From: a virus
Direction: 5' to 3' (one strand)
IMG/VR virus record: IMGVR_UViG_3300032753_000026
Coordinates: 1-61,650 of that record
Length of the DNA: 61,650 nucleotides
The notes beneath the pieces are model-generated. The model was given only the letters and a program-made list of their open reading frames with translations. It ran no database searches and had not been told where the DNA came from. This document shows positions 45,765 through 53,559 of this stretch, one piece after another. The first letter of the stretch is position 1. Every line of letters starts with the position of its first letter. A program made the translations under genes and the position numbers.

Positions 45765-46786
45765 TAGATGAATCCTCCGACACCTGTTTTGGTGTCTTTG
45801 ATTAATTTACCCTGCGCAAAGTCAGTTAGGTTAAATCTATTGTGTAAATTATTGCGACTATACATTGGGCGTAGAGTCACTGCAATGGTACTGGTAGTAG
45901 GCACACGAGTATGTGTGGTTATGGTACTAAATCCTGTGGTGTTGCCTGCAGCCACAATGGCTTTAGTTGCCGCTGTTGTAGCCTGTGTACTAGACTGCAA
46001 CAGACTAGGTACTGTACCTGGATCCAGTGCGCTGGTATCTACACTACTGTTTGGTCCTTGTGTATTTTGTGGACTTTCTGTAGATGTTGTTAGACTAGTT
46101 TGGCTAATTGGCACTTGTATGTAGTCAGCTTCATTTGGTAAGGTATGAGTGAAACTAGTAATCACGCAAGGAACGTGCGGGAAGTAGTGACTGCCGTAGC
46201 CGTCTAAGAATACAATAGGTGGAGGATTGCCTACGTTAGCGCCTTGACCAAAGAACATTTTAGTCACACTACGGAAGAAGTAGACTGCGGCCATTAGATA
46301 TTGTCCGTCTGCCACTGTCTGTACAGTAAATTCACCAGATACCTGTATGTCTGCCACTTCTGAATAGTTGTAGAAATGTGCGGGATAATTACTATGTGTA
46401 AGCTGTGCAGTGCTGTAGTTGGCGTTATGTGTCACTGCAATCTGTGGTGTGTATGGCCAAATAACTCCGTTAGTTTCTACCAATGGATACATCAATGAAT
46501 TTGCTGGGATTCCAGGATCTTGATAGAATATTTGTGCGCTAGGTGCTAGACTTACACGCACACGCCAATCATCTTCAGCAGCCGCAGTTGCTCCGCCCTG
46601 TGCGCTAGCTGATTGAAAGCCAATATTAGGTACATTTACAGGAGCACTAGAAGCGCCGCCAGGCAACAGTCCAGCAACACTTAGTCTGCTGGTACTGGGA
46701 TTTAGTAAATCAAATGCAGTGTTACTGCCGCCACCTAGGCCTGGTACGCTGCCTGATTGTCCAAATAATCCGCCAAATATTGACAT
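45764..46786 (-). CDS. 48: Tail-tube/baseplate cap protein, gp48/gp54-like (340 aa)
   Basis: The body has WRVRVSLAPSAQIFYQDPG and PLVETNGVIWPYTPQIAVTH, then YNYSEVADIQVSGEFTVQ, patterns of gp48/gp54, which cap the baseplate and start the tail tube. T4 gp48 is 364 aa. The chosen start (46786-46784, MSIFGGLFGQ) has AGAGGT as ribosome site. An ATG at 46810 is rejected because the late promoter TATAAATA ends 1 base upstream of it, so that ATG would lie before the transcript start. It is the first gene of the baseplate operon. It could instead be the gp54 equivalent. Confidence 0.82.
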   Translation of the reverse strand: MSIFGGLFGQSGSVPGLGGGSNTAFDLLNPSTSRLSVAGLLPGGASSAPVNVPNIGFQSASAQGGATAAAEDDWRVRVSLAPSAQIFYQDPGIPANSLMYPLVETNGVIWPYTPQIAVTHNANYSTAQLTHSNYPAHFYNYSEVADIQVSGEFTVQTVADGQYLMAAVYFFRSVTKMFFGQGANVGNPPPIVFLDGYGSHYFPHVPCVITSFTHTLPNEADYIQVPISQTSLTTSTESPQNTQGPNSSVDTSALDPGTVPSLLQSSTQATTAATKAIVAAGNTTGFSTITTHTRVPTTSTIAVTLRPMYSRNNLHNRFNLTDFAQGKLIKDTKTGVGGFI

Positions 46787-46801
46787 GTTGTAAAATACCT
46801 C

Positions 46802-46830
46802 TTGTATCATGTATTTATAGGTTATATAAT
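46802..46830 (+). promoter_or_regulatory. Sigma70-like promoter for gp55
   Basis: TTGTAT (46802-46807), a 17-base spacer, then TATAAT (46825-46830). A transcript would start near 46837, and AAGGA at 46844-46848 is a ribosome site 11 nt before the gp55 ATG. It overlaps the minus-strand late promoter, so host polymerase and gp55-polymerase would compete here. Confidence 0.6.
46812..46819 (-). promoter_or_regulatory. Perfect late promoter TATAAATA for the baseplate operon
   Basis: The minus strand reads CTATAAATAC, an exact T4 late consensus, 25 nt before the chosen ATG at 46786 with AGAGGT between. It should drive the gp48-gp53-hub-gp5 run. It lies back to back with the gp55 promoter. Confidence 0.82.
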
Positions 46831-46859
46831 AGTAGTAGTTTAAAAGGAACCCCTGAACT

Positions 46860-47741
46860 ATGAGAAAGGTAAATTATCTTAATAATAAAGATATTCTTAA
46901 AGAAATTGCAAAAAGTAAGCTGACATACTGTAGTTTTATAGATGATTCAGTTAAAAATTATGATATGATTGTTACTGGTGTAGGAGCAATCACTAAAAAA
47001 GCAGTAACAGAAGCACGTAAGCTACGTGCAGAACGCCTAGCTAAAGAACAACAAGAAGCAGAACTACTGTTAGGAAATAAGCGCAAGCTAGATGAATTCC
47101 TAACTCCTGCCAAAGATATTCCAGTCACTGATGTGGTTTTTCGTGTGATGACCTGGGACCACATACCCATCGACGAAGCAAAACAAAAGAAAGCTGACGC
47201 TAAAGCCCAAGAAGAATACGATTCTGATGAAGATAACTTTGAAACAGAATACGACGAGCCTGTAGTAGTCAAAGGCGCAACCAAGTATACCAAAGTAAAC
47301 TTTCCTCCGTTCCAACACTACAAAGTAGATGAAGAATTAAATCCTATTTGTGTAGGTAAAAGTCATTGGAAAGGTGGTTTAGAAAAAGGCAAGTTCAGTA
47401 AAGATCATGGCACTATGACTGCTAAACTAGCACACATGTTTATTAAACTATGTGAACGCTATGCTACTAGGTCTAACTGGCGTGGTTATACTTATAATGA
47501 TGAAATGCGTAGCCAAGCATTATTACAACTAAGTCAAATCGGCCTACAATTTGATGAAGCAAAGAGTCAAAATCCATTTGCCTATTACACAGCGGCAATC
47601 ACCAACAGCTTTACCCGTGTTCTTAATATTGAAAAGCGCAATCAAAACATTCGTGATGATATTTTAGAAATGAATAATTATTCTCCAAGCTACACACGCC
47701 AAGGAGACTGGGGCGGAGGTGGTGGCCACTACGAAGAATAA
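46860..47741 (+). CDS. 55: Late-transcription sigma factor gp55-like (293 aa)
   Basis: The start (MRKVNYLNNKDILKEI) and the later stretch MFIKLCERYATRSNWRGYTY, NDEMRSQALLQ and NPFAYYTAAITNSFTRVLNI match the layout of T4 gp55, which directs host RNA polymerase to TATAAATA promoters. It is much longer than T4 gp55 (185 aa) because about 150 residues, partly charged and helical (KLRAERLAKEQQEAELLLG) and partly acidic (EEYDSDEDNFETEYDE), are inserted after residue 30. The C-terminus ends GGGGGHYEE and lacks a hydrophobic clamp-binding tail like T4's. It has its own sigma70-like promoter. Confidence 0.9.
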   Translation: MRKVNYLNNKDILKEIAKSKLTYCSFIDDSVKNYDMIVTGVGAITKKAVTEARKLRAERLAKEQQEAELLLGNKRKLDEFLTPAKDIPVTDVVFRVMTWDHIPIDEAKQKKADAKAQEEYDSDEDNFETEYDEPVVVKGATKYTKVNFPPFQHYKVDEELNPICVGKSHWKGGLEKGKFSKDHGTMTAKLAHMFIKLCERYATRSNWRGYTYNDEMRSQALLQLSQIGLQFDEAKSQNPFAYYTAAITNSFTRVLNIEKRNQNIRDDILEMNNYSPSYTRQGDWGGGGGHYEE

Positions 47742-47757
47742 TTTGGCAATTCGCAAT

Positions 47758-47786
47758 TTGCACTTTGACCTTAACTAACTTATACT
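47758..47786 (+). promoter_or_regulatory. Sigma70-like promoter for gp47, start at the ATG
   Basis: TTGCAC (47758-47763), a 17-base spacer, then TATACT (47781-47786). Normal spacing puts transcription start at 47793, the A of the gp47 ATG, and no Shine-Dalgarno precedes that ATG. A leaderless mRNA is suggested. Confidence 0.45.
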
Positions 47787-47792
47787 ATATAC

Positions 47793-48812
47793 ATGGCTAA
47801 CCTATTTAAAAAAGCGGCTGTTTGCACGGATATTCACTTTGGATTAAAGTCTAACAGCCAAACACACAACGACGATTGTCTTAATTTTATCAAGTGGTTT
47901 ATTGCTACCGCCAAAGCTGAAGGTTGTGAGACCTGCTTCTTTACAGGTGACTGGCATAATAACCGCGCGGCAATTAACATCGTCACACTTAATTACAGTC
48001 TACAAGCCCTGGAGTTATTAAATGCCGCTTTTGATCGTGTATATTTTATCCCTGGCAATCACGATCTCTACTATAGAGATAAGCGTGATGTACAAAGTGT
48101 CGAATGGGCAAAGCATCTACCCAATGTACAAATTGTTAACGATTGGTTTTCAGACGGTGACGTTGTCATTGCTCCTTGGCTCGTTGGTGACGATCACAAA
48201 CGGGTACCTAAACTAAAAGGTCAATACTGTTTTGGGCACTTTGAACTACCGCATTTCTACATGAATGCCATGGTACAGATGCCAGACACAGGTGAAATCC
48301 AAGCTGATGCTTTCCGAGGGTTTGATAAGGTGTTCAGTGGACACTTCCATAAGCGTCAAGAAAAAGGCAACATTGTCTACTTAGGTAACTGTTTCCCACA
48401 TAACTACGCAGATGCAGGCGATGATAGTCGTGGCATGATGATCATTGAATGGGGTAAAGAGCCAGAATATCGCACATGGGCTAACCAACCTAAATATAGA
48501 GTATATAATCTAAGTGATGTTCTACGCACTCCAGAAAATTTACTACTGCCAAACATGCACTGTCGTGTTAATCTAGACATTGACATCAGTTACGAAGAAG
48601 CAACATTTATCAAAGAAACATTTGTTGGTACATACAATCTGCGTGAATTAACACTACTACCTGTTAAAGATGTTACTGTTGGTAGTGACATTGTTATGGG
48701 TAATATACAATTTGAAAGTATTGACACCATTGTTACTAATCAATTGACTAATATTGCAGGTGATGGGCACTACGATCCTAACTTACTACTTGATATCTAT
48801 AGGCATCTATAA
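47793..48812 (+). CDS. 47: Recombination nuclease subunit gp47 (SbcD/Mre11-like)
   Basis: 339 aa, the same length as T4 gp47. The metallophosphatase motifs are all present: DIHFG (Asp13, His15), GDWHNN (Asp53, His55), GNHD (88-91) and SGHFHKRQ (about residue 180). With gp46 it forms the Mre11/Rad50-like exonuclease that resects DNA ends for phage recombination and host DNA degradation. The stop TAA is followed directly by the TTG start of gp46. There is no upstream in-frame start and no Shine-Dalgarno. Confidence 0.95.
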   Translation: MANLFKKAAVCTDIHFGLKSNSQTHNDDCLNFIKWFIATAKAEGCETCFFTGDWHNNRAAINIVTLNYSLQALELLNAAFDRVYFIPGNHDLYYRDKRDVQSVEWAKHLPNVQIVNDWFSDGDVVIAPWLVGDDHKRVPKLKGQYCFGHFELPHFYMNAMVQMPDTGEIQADAFRGFDKVFSGHFHKRQEKGNIVYLGNCFPHNYADAGDDSRGMMIIEWGKEPEYRTWANQPKYRVYNLSDVLRTPENLLLPNMHCRVNLDIDISYEEATFIKETFVGTYNLRELTLLPVKDVTVGSDIVMGNIQFESIDTIVTNQLTNIAGDGHYDPNLLLDIYRHL

Positions 48813-50585
48813 TTGTTTAAAATCAAATATCTAACTGTTAAAAACTTTATGAGTGTAGGTAACGCTACACAGGCTGTTAACTTTGACCGCAGAGACTTAA
48901 CCTTAGTCTTAGGTGAAAACGTTGACCTAGGTGGTGATGACACAGGTGCACGTAATGGTACAGGTAAAACTACTATTATCAACGCACTGAGTTATGCTCT
49001 ATACGGACAAGCACTGACTAACATTCGTAAAGACAATCTAGTTAATAAAACCAATCAAAAGGCCATGCTGGTTACTATTGACTTTGAAGTTAATGGTGTT
49101 GAATATAGAATTGAGCGTGGTCGCAAATCTAATGTACTTAAATTCTATATTGGTGATCAAGAACAAGAAGCCAAGGACGATAACAGTCAAGGTGACAGCA
49201 GAGAAACACAGCAAGAAATAGAACGTTTATTAGGCATGAGTCACGAGATGTTCAAGCACGTGGTTGCATTGAACACCTACACTGAGCCATTTTTAGCACT
49301 AAAATCAAATGATCAACGTGCTATCATCGAACAACTGCTAGGTATTACCTTATTGAGTGAAAAAGCAGAAGCACTCAAAGAGCAAAGTAAGGCCACAAGG
49401 GACGCCATTCAGCAGGAAGAAGCCAACATCAAAGCTGTGTCTGATGCTAATAAACGTATTGAAGAGCAGATTGAAGCGGCACAGCGTCGTCAGATGCTAT
49501 GGTTAACTAAACACAAAGATGATGTTCGTAAACTACAAGAAGCACTTGACGAATTGCAAAAACTAGATATCGATGCAGAGATTCAAGCACATAAAGAACT
49601 GTCAGCGTACAATCAAAAAAGCAAAGACATTGCTGATTTAAACACTGCTATTCAACGATCTACACAGGATCTACAGCGCGAAGTCAAAGGCATTGCTAAC
49701 TTAACCAGTGATATAGAAACTCTTCGTGATCACAAGTGTAATACCTGCGGTCAGGATCTGCATGATGAAAAACATGCAGAATTGTTGTCTATCAAAGAAA
49801 GCAAACTACGTGATGCTGAGTTACAACAGAATACACATGCTAGTCAATTAGAAGAACTAATTGCAGCCAAAGCATCTATAGGTGAGCTAGGTGTTAAACC
49901 TACCACATTCTATGATACTGAAGCAGATGCTATTCAACATCGTAGCAGTGTTGCTGGATTACAGCAACAGTTAGCTGCTAAGTCAAAAGAAGAAGATCCT
50001 TATACAGAGCAGATTGCAGACATGAAAACCACTGCCCTGGCTGAGATTGACTATTCTATGATGAATGAACTGACTCGCCTTAAAGAACATCAAGAGTTCT
50101 TACACAAACTATTAACTAACAAAGATTCTTATATACGTAAACGTATTATTGATCAAAATTTAAGCTACCTAAACGCAAGATTAAGTCAATACCTAGATCG
50201 TATTGGTTTACCGCATACTGTGGTGTTTATGAACGACCTAAGCGTTAATATTACAGAACTAGGTCGTGAACTAGACTTTGATAACCTAAGTCGTGGTGAA
50301 CGCAATAGACTTATCCTTAGCTTGTCGTGGGCATTCCGTGATGTATGGGAAAGTTTATATCAACCAATTAACTTGTTGTTTATTGATGAATTAGTAGACA
50401 GCGGCATGGATGCATCAGGTGTAGAAAATGCCTTGGCTATTCTTAAAAAGATGTCGCGTGATGCACACAAATCAATTTGGTTAGTAAGTCATAGAGATGA
50501 ACTAGGCGGGCGTGTAAACAACATCCTTACAGTGGTAAAAGAAAATGGCTTTACCAGTTATAACACTGATGTTGAGATTGCATAG
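48813..50585 (+). CDS. 46: Recombination nuclease subunit gp46 (SbcC/Rad50-like)
   Basis: 590 aa (T4: 560). Walker A is GARNGTGKTT (45-54), the zinc-hook CNTC is at Cys309 and Cys312, the ABC signature LSRGERNRL is at about 492, and Walker B LLFIDEL at about 523. Coiled-coil arms flank the hook (EEQIEAAQRRQMLWLTKHKD; ESKLRDAELQQNTHASQLEE). The start is TTG immediately after the gp47 stop; the conserved FKIKYLTVKNFMSVGN N-terminus needs this codon, and the next ATG would delete it. ATP-driven partner of gp47. Confidence 0.95.
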   Translation: MFKIKYLTVKNFMSVGNATQAVNFDRRDLTLVLGENVDLGGDDTGARNGTGKTTIINALSYALYGQALTNIRKDNLVNKTNQKAMLVTIDFEVNGVEYRIERGRKSNVLKFYIGDQEQEAKDDNSQGDSRETQQEIERLLGMSHEMFKHVVALNTYTEPFLALKSNDQRAIIEQLLGITLLSEKAEALKEQSKATRDAIQQEEANIKAVSDANKRIEEQIEAAQRRQMLWLTKHKDDVRKLQEALDELQKLDIDAEIQAHKELSAYNQKSKDIADLNTAIQRSTQDLQREVKGIANLTSDIETLRDHKCNTCGQDLHDEKHAELLSIKESKLRDAELQQNTHASQLEELIAAKASIGELGVKPTTFYDTEADAIQHRSSVAGLQQQLAAKSKEEDPYTEQIADMKTTALAEIDYSMMNELTRLKEHQEFLHKLLTNKDSYIRKRIIDQNLSYLNARLSQYLDRIGLPHTVVFMNDLSVNITELGRELDFDNLSRGERNRLILSLSWAFRDVWESLYQPINLLFIDELVDSGMDASGVENALAILKKMSRDAHKSIWLVSHRDELGGRVNNILTVVKENGFTSYNTDVEIA

Positions 50586-51598
50586 TGAAATTAGCAACAT
50601 GGCATTGGCACATTGAAATATCTAGCAAGTGTACACTTAAGTGTCCGCGATGTGCTCGCACAGAAGTGCCTGACACATTAGTAAACACAGAATTAAGTTT
50701 AGACTTTTTTAAAAAGAACTTTACACCAGAGTTTATACAGAAAAACGTAGAAAAGATTACATTCTGCGGTGATGACGGTGATCCTATATATGCACACGAC
50801 CTAATTCCAGTCATTCGTTATATTAAAAGTGTTAAACCTGTTAAAATTGTTATAGTTACCAATGGTAGCTATAAGAAAACTGAATGGTGGCAACAATTAG
50901 GACTTGCTTTAGATGCTGATGATCATGTACACTTTAGTTTAGACGGGTGGGATCAAGCCAGCAACGAACAGTATAGAGTAAACAGTGATTGGTCTAGCAT
51001 CATAGCTGGTATTACTGCTTTTAATTTTACCACACAAGCATATACTACCTGGGATGCTATCGCATTTAGTTTTAATCAAGATCGTTTAGACTACATGCAA
51101 GAACTAGCACGTACACTAGAATTTGATCAGTTTCAATTGACTCGCAGTACTAAATTTAACAAAGTCTACACTGTATATCCAGAAGGCGACCCATTACAGC
51201 CTAGAAATGAGTTGATCAGCAGTAACTACAGGTTTCAACGAGAAATTATTAATCTTTCTGGGCGTAAAGAATCCACAGTAGGCTACGAAACTAATTTAAA
51301 CCTCTATCAATCAGCTGAGGAAATAAATGGAGTTAAAGCACTGTGTGGGATTGGGGCCAAAGGACTGTTTATCAACAGTCAAGGACATTTCTTTCCTTGC
51401 TGTTGGGTAGCAAATAGATATTCACACAATAATGAGTGGTTAGACTTAGCAAAAAGTTTTAATTTAAATGAAAAACCACTAGATATTGTGTTACAAGATT
51501 CATTCTGGGACAAAAAATTTGAAAATTTTTCCTGGACTGAGTGCAAGACTAAATGTAATATATCAGTAGTAAATCAACAATACGCAACCGAATGGTAA
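50585..51598 (+). CDS. Radical SAM protein with C-terminal SPASM-like cysteines (337 aa)
   Basis: The triad is CTLKCPRC (Cys16, 20, 23) at the N-terminus, the usual place. The C-terminus has CGIG (Cys254), PCCW (Cys272-273) and C-x3-C (Cys320, 324), a classical SPASM-like arrangement. This differs from the six cassette enzymes, whose auxiliary cysteines come first. FSLDG after a barrel strand is also typical. It starts with GTG that overlaps the gp46 stop (TAGTG), so it is coupled to replication genes. Substrate unknown; peptide maturation is one family possibility. Confidence 0.87.
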   Translation: MKLATWHWHIEISSKCTLKCPRCARTEVPDTLVNTELSLDFFKKNFTPEFIQKNVEKITFCGDDGDPIYAHDLIPVIRYIKSVKPVKIVIVTNGSYKKTEWWQQLGLALDADDHVHFSLDGWDQASNEQYRVNSDWSSIIAGITAFNFTTQAYTTWDAIAFSFNQDRLDYMQELARTLEFDQFQLTRSTKFNKVYTVYPEGDPLQPRNELISSNYRFQREIINLSGRKESTVGYETNLNLYQSAEEINGVKALCGIGAKGLFINSQGHFFPCCWVANRYSHNNEWLDLAKSFNLNEKPLDIVLQDSFWDKKFENFSWTECKTKCNISVVNQQYATEW

Positions 51599-51608
51599 GG
51601 AGAATTGC

Positions 51609-51785
51609 ATGGCAGATAAACCACACCCAAGTAAACGACACAATAACCCAATGCAGTATAAGAGTGGTAAGGCCAGATTAGGTCCATTGAATGTCAAACA
51701 GCTTTCAGAATTGTTAAATAAAACACAACGTAAGAAAGATAAAGCAAAAATTACGAGAGAACTTGCTCGTAGACAAGCAGTATAA
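51609..51785 (+). CDS. Small basic protein, 58 aa, unknown
   Basis: ATG with an AAGGAG ribosome site 6 nt upstream, ending TAA at 51783-51785. It starts MADKPHPSKRHNNPMQYKSG and continues KARLGPLNVKQLSELLNK, then a Lys/Arg-rich helix. I associate the QYKSGKARLGPLN pattern with T4-like aquatic phages but have no function for it. The charge suggests nucleic-acid or ribosome contact. It follows the radical SAM gene by 10 bases and precedes the Hc1-like gene in the same run. Confidence 0.78.
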   Translation: MADKPHPSKRHNNPMQYKSGKARLGPLNVKQLSELLNKTQRKKDKAKITRELARRQAV

Positions 51786-51805
51786 TTTTTAAAAAGGAAA
51801 AGAAA

Positions 51806-51985
51806 ATGGCAACATTACATGAACAAATTTTAGAAGCAATTGAAACATACAAAGCAGAATCAGAAAAGTTTGACGGTAAGGGTGTTAAAGCCGCTGCCGC
51901 ACGTGCTCGTGGTGCATTAGGTGACTTAGGCAAACTAGCCAAAGCTCGTCGTGCAGAAATCCAAGAGAAGAAAAACAGTTTATAA
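51806..51985 (+). CDS. Hc1 histone H1-like small protein (59 aa)
   Basis: ATG preceded by AAAAAGGAAAAG. The protein is Ala/Lys/Arg-rich: KGVKAAAARARGALGDLGKL followed by AKARRAEIQEKKNSL. This pattern (AAAxRARxALxxLxKLAKxxR) is that of Hc1 histone H1-like proteins, which bind DNA non-specifically. Chlamydial Hc1 is about twice as long; phage versions are short. It may help compact or protect phage DNA. The stop is followed directly by the TTG of the SGNH-like gene. Confidence 0.72.
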   Translation: MATLHEQILEAIETYKAESEKFDGKGVKAAAARARGALGDLGKLAKARRAEIQEKKNSL

Positions 51986-52690
51986 TTGAAAAAGATTTTA
52001 TACATCAACGGAGACAGTTATTCTGCACCAACTGAGTATGGGATGTATGGCAATGTTTTATCACATCAATATAATATTGGGTTAGTAAACAAAGCTGTCA
52101 TTGGTAGTTCAAACCACAGAATAATTCGATCTACTCTAGAAGATTGTATAAAATTTAAAAGACAAAATATAAACGTATATGTGATCATTGGCTTATCATT
52201 TTTCACACGTGAAGAAATATGGGCTAACACAGATAATGAATTTGTTAAAAGACTTAACGAATGCCCTGAAGGAAAATTTGTTACTTTAGACTCAGTTCGT
52301 AAAGAAGATTTAACTATTTTTGATAAACGACGATTAGTTGATTTAAATATTAATGTGCAGGTTGTACAATTACTTGTTAATATTTTTATGTTAACTAACA
52401 CATTAACTTTATTAAATATTCCTCATTTTATTTTTTCTGCGGCGCATAATCAGCCCAACAGTGAATTAAAATGGGGATATTTAAATCAATTAGAAGTTTA
52501 TCAAGATATTAAAAAAAGAAAGAATATTTTAGATATTTTTAATTTCAGTATCCCAACCTGGGCTAAAGAAAATAATGTAGATACTTCTGATACTGGGCAT
52601 TTAGTGAGTATTGGCACACATAAAATATTTGCTGATTATCTCTATGATAATCATCTATCAAAATTAAATTGGGACATCAATGATGTATGA
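51986..52690 (+). CDS. SGNH-hydrolase-like protein (234 aa)
   Basis: Starts with TTG right after the Hc1-like gene's TAA. KKILYINGDSYSAPTEYG is the GDS block, VIGSSNHRIIRSTLED the Gly/Asn block, and DTSDTGHLVSIGTHKIFADY the C-terminal Asp/His region. It is the fourth such protein in the window but the only one on the plus strand with replication genes. The gene is AT-rich, with long runs of A and T, unlike the cassette copies. It overlaps the next gene by 11 bases. Esterase or acyltransferase; substrate unknown. Confidence 0.72.
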   Translation: MKKILYINGDSYSAPTEYGMYGNVLSHQYNIGLVNKAVIGSSNHRIIRSTLEDCIKFKRQNINVYVIIGLSFFTREEIWANTDNEFVKRLNECPEGKFVTLDSVRKEDLTIFDKRRLVDLNINVQVVQLLVNIFMLTNTLTLLNIPHFIFSAAHNQPNSELKWGYLNQLEVYQDIKKRKNILDIFNFSIPTWAKENNVDTSDTGHLVSIGTHKIFADYLYDNHLSKLNWDINDV

Positions 52691-53114
52691 ATATCCGTGG
52701 ACTTACAATGGAAAAATATTTGAGTCTGAGGATATCAACAACTATTATGGCTTTATATATAGGATAACTAATACTGTTAACGGGCATGATTATGTTGGCA
52801 GAAAATACTTCAAAACCATCAAAAAGAGACCACCTCTAAAAGGCAAGAAAAACAAACGTAGGGAAACAGTTGAAACTGATTGGAAAACTTACTGGGGCAG
52901 TAGTCCTAGACTCCAAGCAGATATAGACAAACTAGGCCGGGACAAGTTCACACGTGAAATCATACATCTATGTGAGTCACGTGGCGAAACTAATTACTTG
53001 GAAGCCTATTATCAGTTTAAGGAAAATGTATTGTTACGTGAAAACAACTACAATGGCATTATTCAAGTTAGACTAGGTAAGAATTCCGTTAAAGATTTAA
53101 AGATTACAAAATAA
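52680..53114 (+). CDS. GIY-YIG nuclease, SegE-like (144 aa)
   Basis: YGFIYRITN (Tyr23-Asn31) and DYVGRKYF (Asp37-) are the two GIY-YIG strands, with the KKRPPLKGKKNKRRET segment giving a basic DNA-binding loop. DWKTYWGSSPRLQADIDKLG and NYLEAYYQFKENVL (catalytic Glu) follow the order of T4 SegE-like free-standing homing endonucleases. It overlaps the SGNH-like gene, and just downstream lies the 445-bp structured non-coding region. It may be mobile, or may serve phage exclusion by cutting related genomes. Confidence 0.78.
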   Translation: MMYEYPWTYNGKIFESEDINNYYGFIYRITNTVNGHDYVGRKYFKTIKKRPPLKGKKNKRRETVETDWKTYWGSSPRLQADIDKLGRDKFTREIIHLCESRGETNYLEAYYQFKENVLLRENNYNGIIQVRLGKNSVKDLKITK

Positions 53115-53559
53115 CAGCCCTTTTGCAGATTAAGTTCTGTGTCATGAGGAGATGGTGCTCGCGTAATGGCCGCACTTGGAACGTCTAGAGTAGACTAGAC
53201 ACATGACGGCACGGCAATCAATTAGGTGTAAAAACCAAAAGATTCAGGCTCTGAAACAACTCAACCTGAGAGCAAAACAACAGTTGGCTAACTACGGCTG
53301 TTTGAGCTACCGCCAGAGAAATCTAGAGTAGGGAGTACAGGCTGACCGCTTCCGTGCTGATGATAGCAATCTCTTTTAGTTAGTGTGCGAGTAGGACTCA
53401 GATAAAGCTCTCGTTGCAATTTGCCTGTAATAGGTAAATTGTGACTGAAGGATCTAGATAAAGCATTTAAGAACGTACAATAGTTCAATATATCTTAGAT
53501 TAAAGAGATTAGAAGAAAAAGCATTGAGCGCAAGCGAAAATGCAGATGTCGTAGACATC
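53115..53559 (+). ncRNA. Structured non-coding region, candidate phage RNA (core about 53135-53445)
   Basis: No convincing ORF lies in these 445 bases between convergent genes. Pairing elements are dense. GTCATG (53141-53146) pairs with CATGAC (53202-53207) and encloses two hairpins: GGTGC/GCACT (53154-53158 with 53172-53176) and GTCTAG/CTAGAC (53183-53188 with 53195-53200), a three-way junction. Two competing stems sit at 53244-53273 (TCAGG/CCTGA and GCTCT/AGAGC). CTAACTA (53288-53294) is complementary to TAGTTAG (53377-53383). A 10-bp hairpin CAATTTGCCT/AGGTAAATTG (one G-U) spans 53417-53441. TCTAGAGTAG occurs twice (53184, 53322). Strand is assigned by the SegE-like gene upstream and is uncertain. 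Related classes could be large phage RNAs such as GOLLD or ROOL, untested. Confidence 0.5.

Noticed and set aside
46787-46810. ATG at 46810 as start of the gp48-like gene
   Set aside because: The TATAAATA promoter ends 1 base before this ATG, so the codon would lie upstream of the transcript start. The ATG at 46786 has AGAGGT at proper spacing.
53244-53273. Classical H-type pseudoknot
   Set aside because: TCAGG/CCTGA and GCTCT/AGAGC could cross, but share bases and leave no first loop, so alternative hairpins are more likely.
53115-53559. Group I intron
   Set aside because: A GACTA sequence is present, but it sits in a simple hairpin loop and arm. I could not find the P3-P7-P8 core, an S-type element or split exons around it.
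53115-53559. tRNA or tmRNA gene
   Set aside because: No acceptor stem with a T-loop (GTTCGA-type) pair, and no tmRNA ends or tag-like ORF were found.
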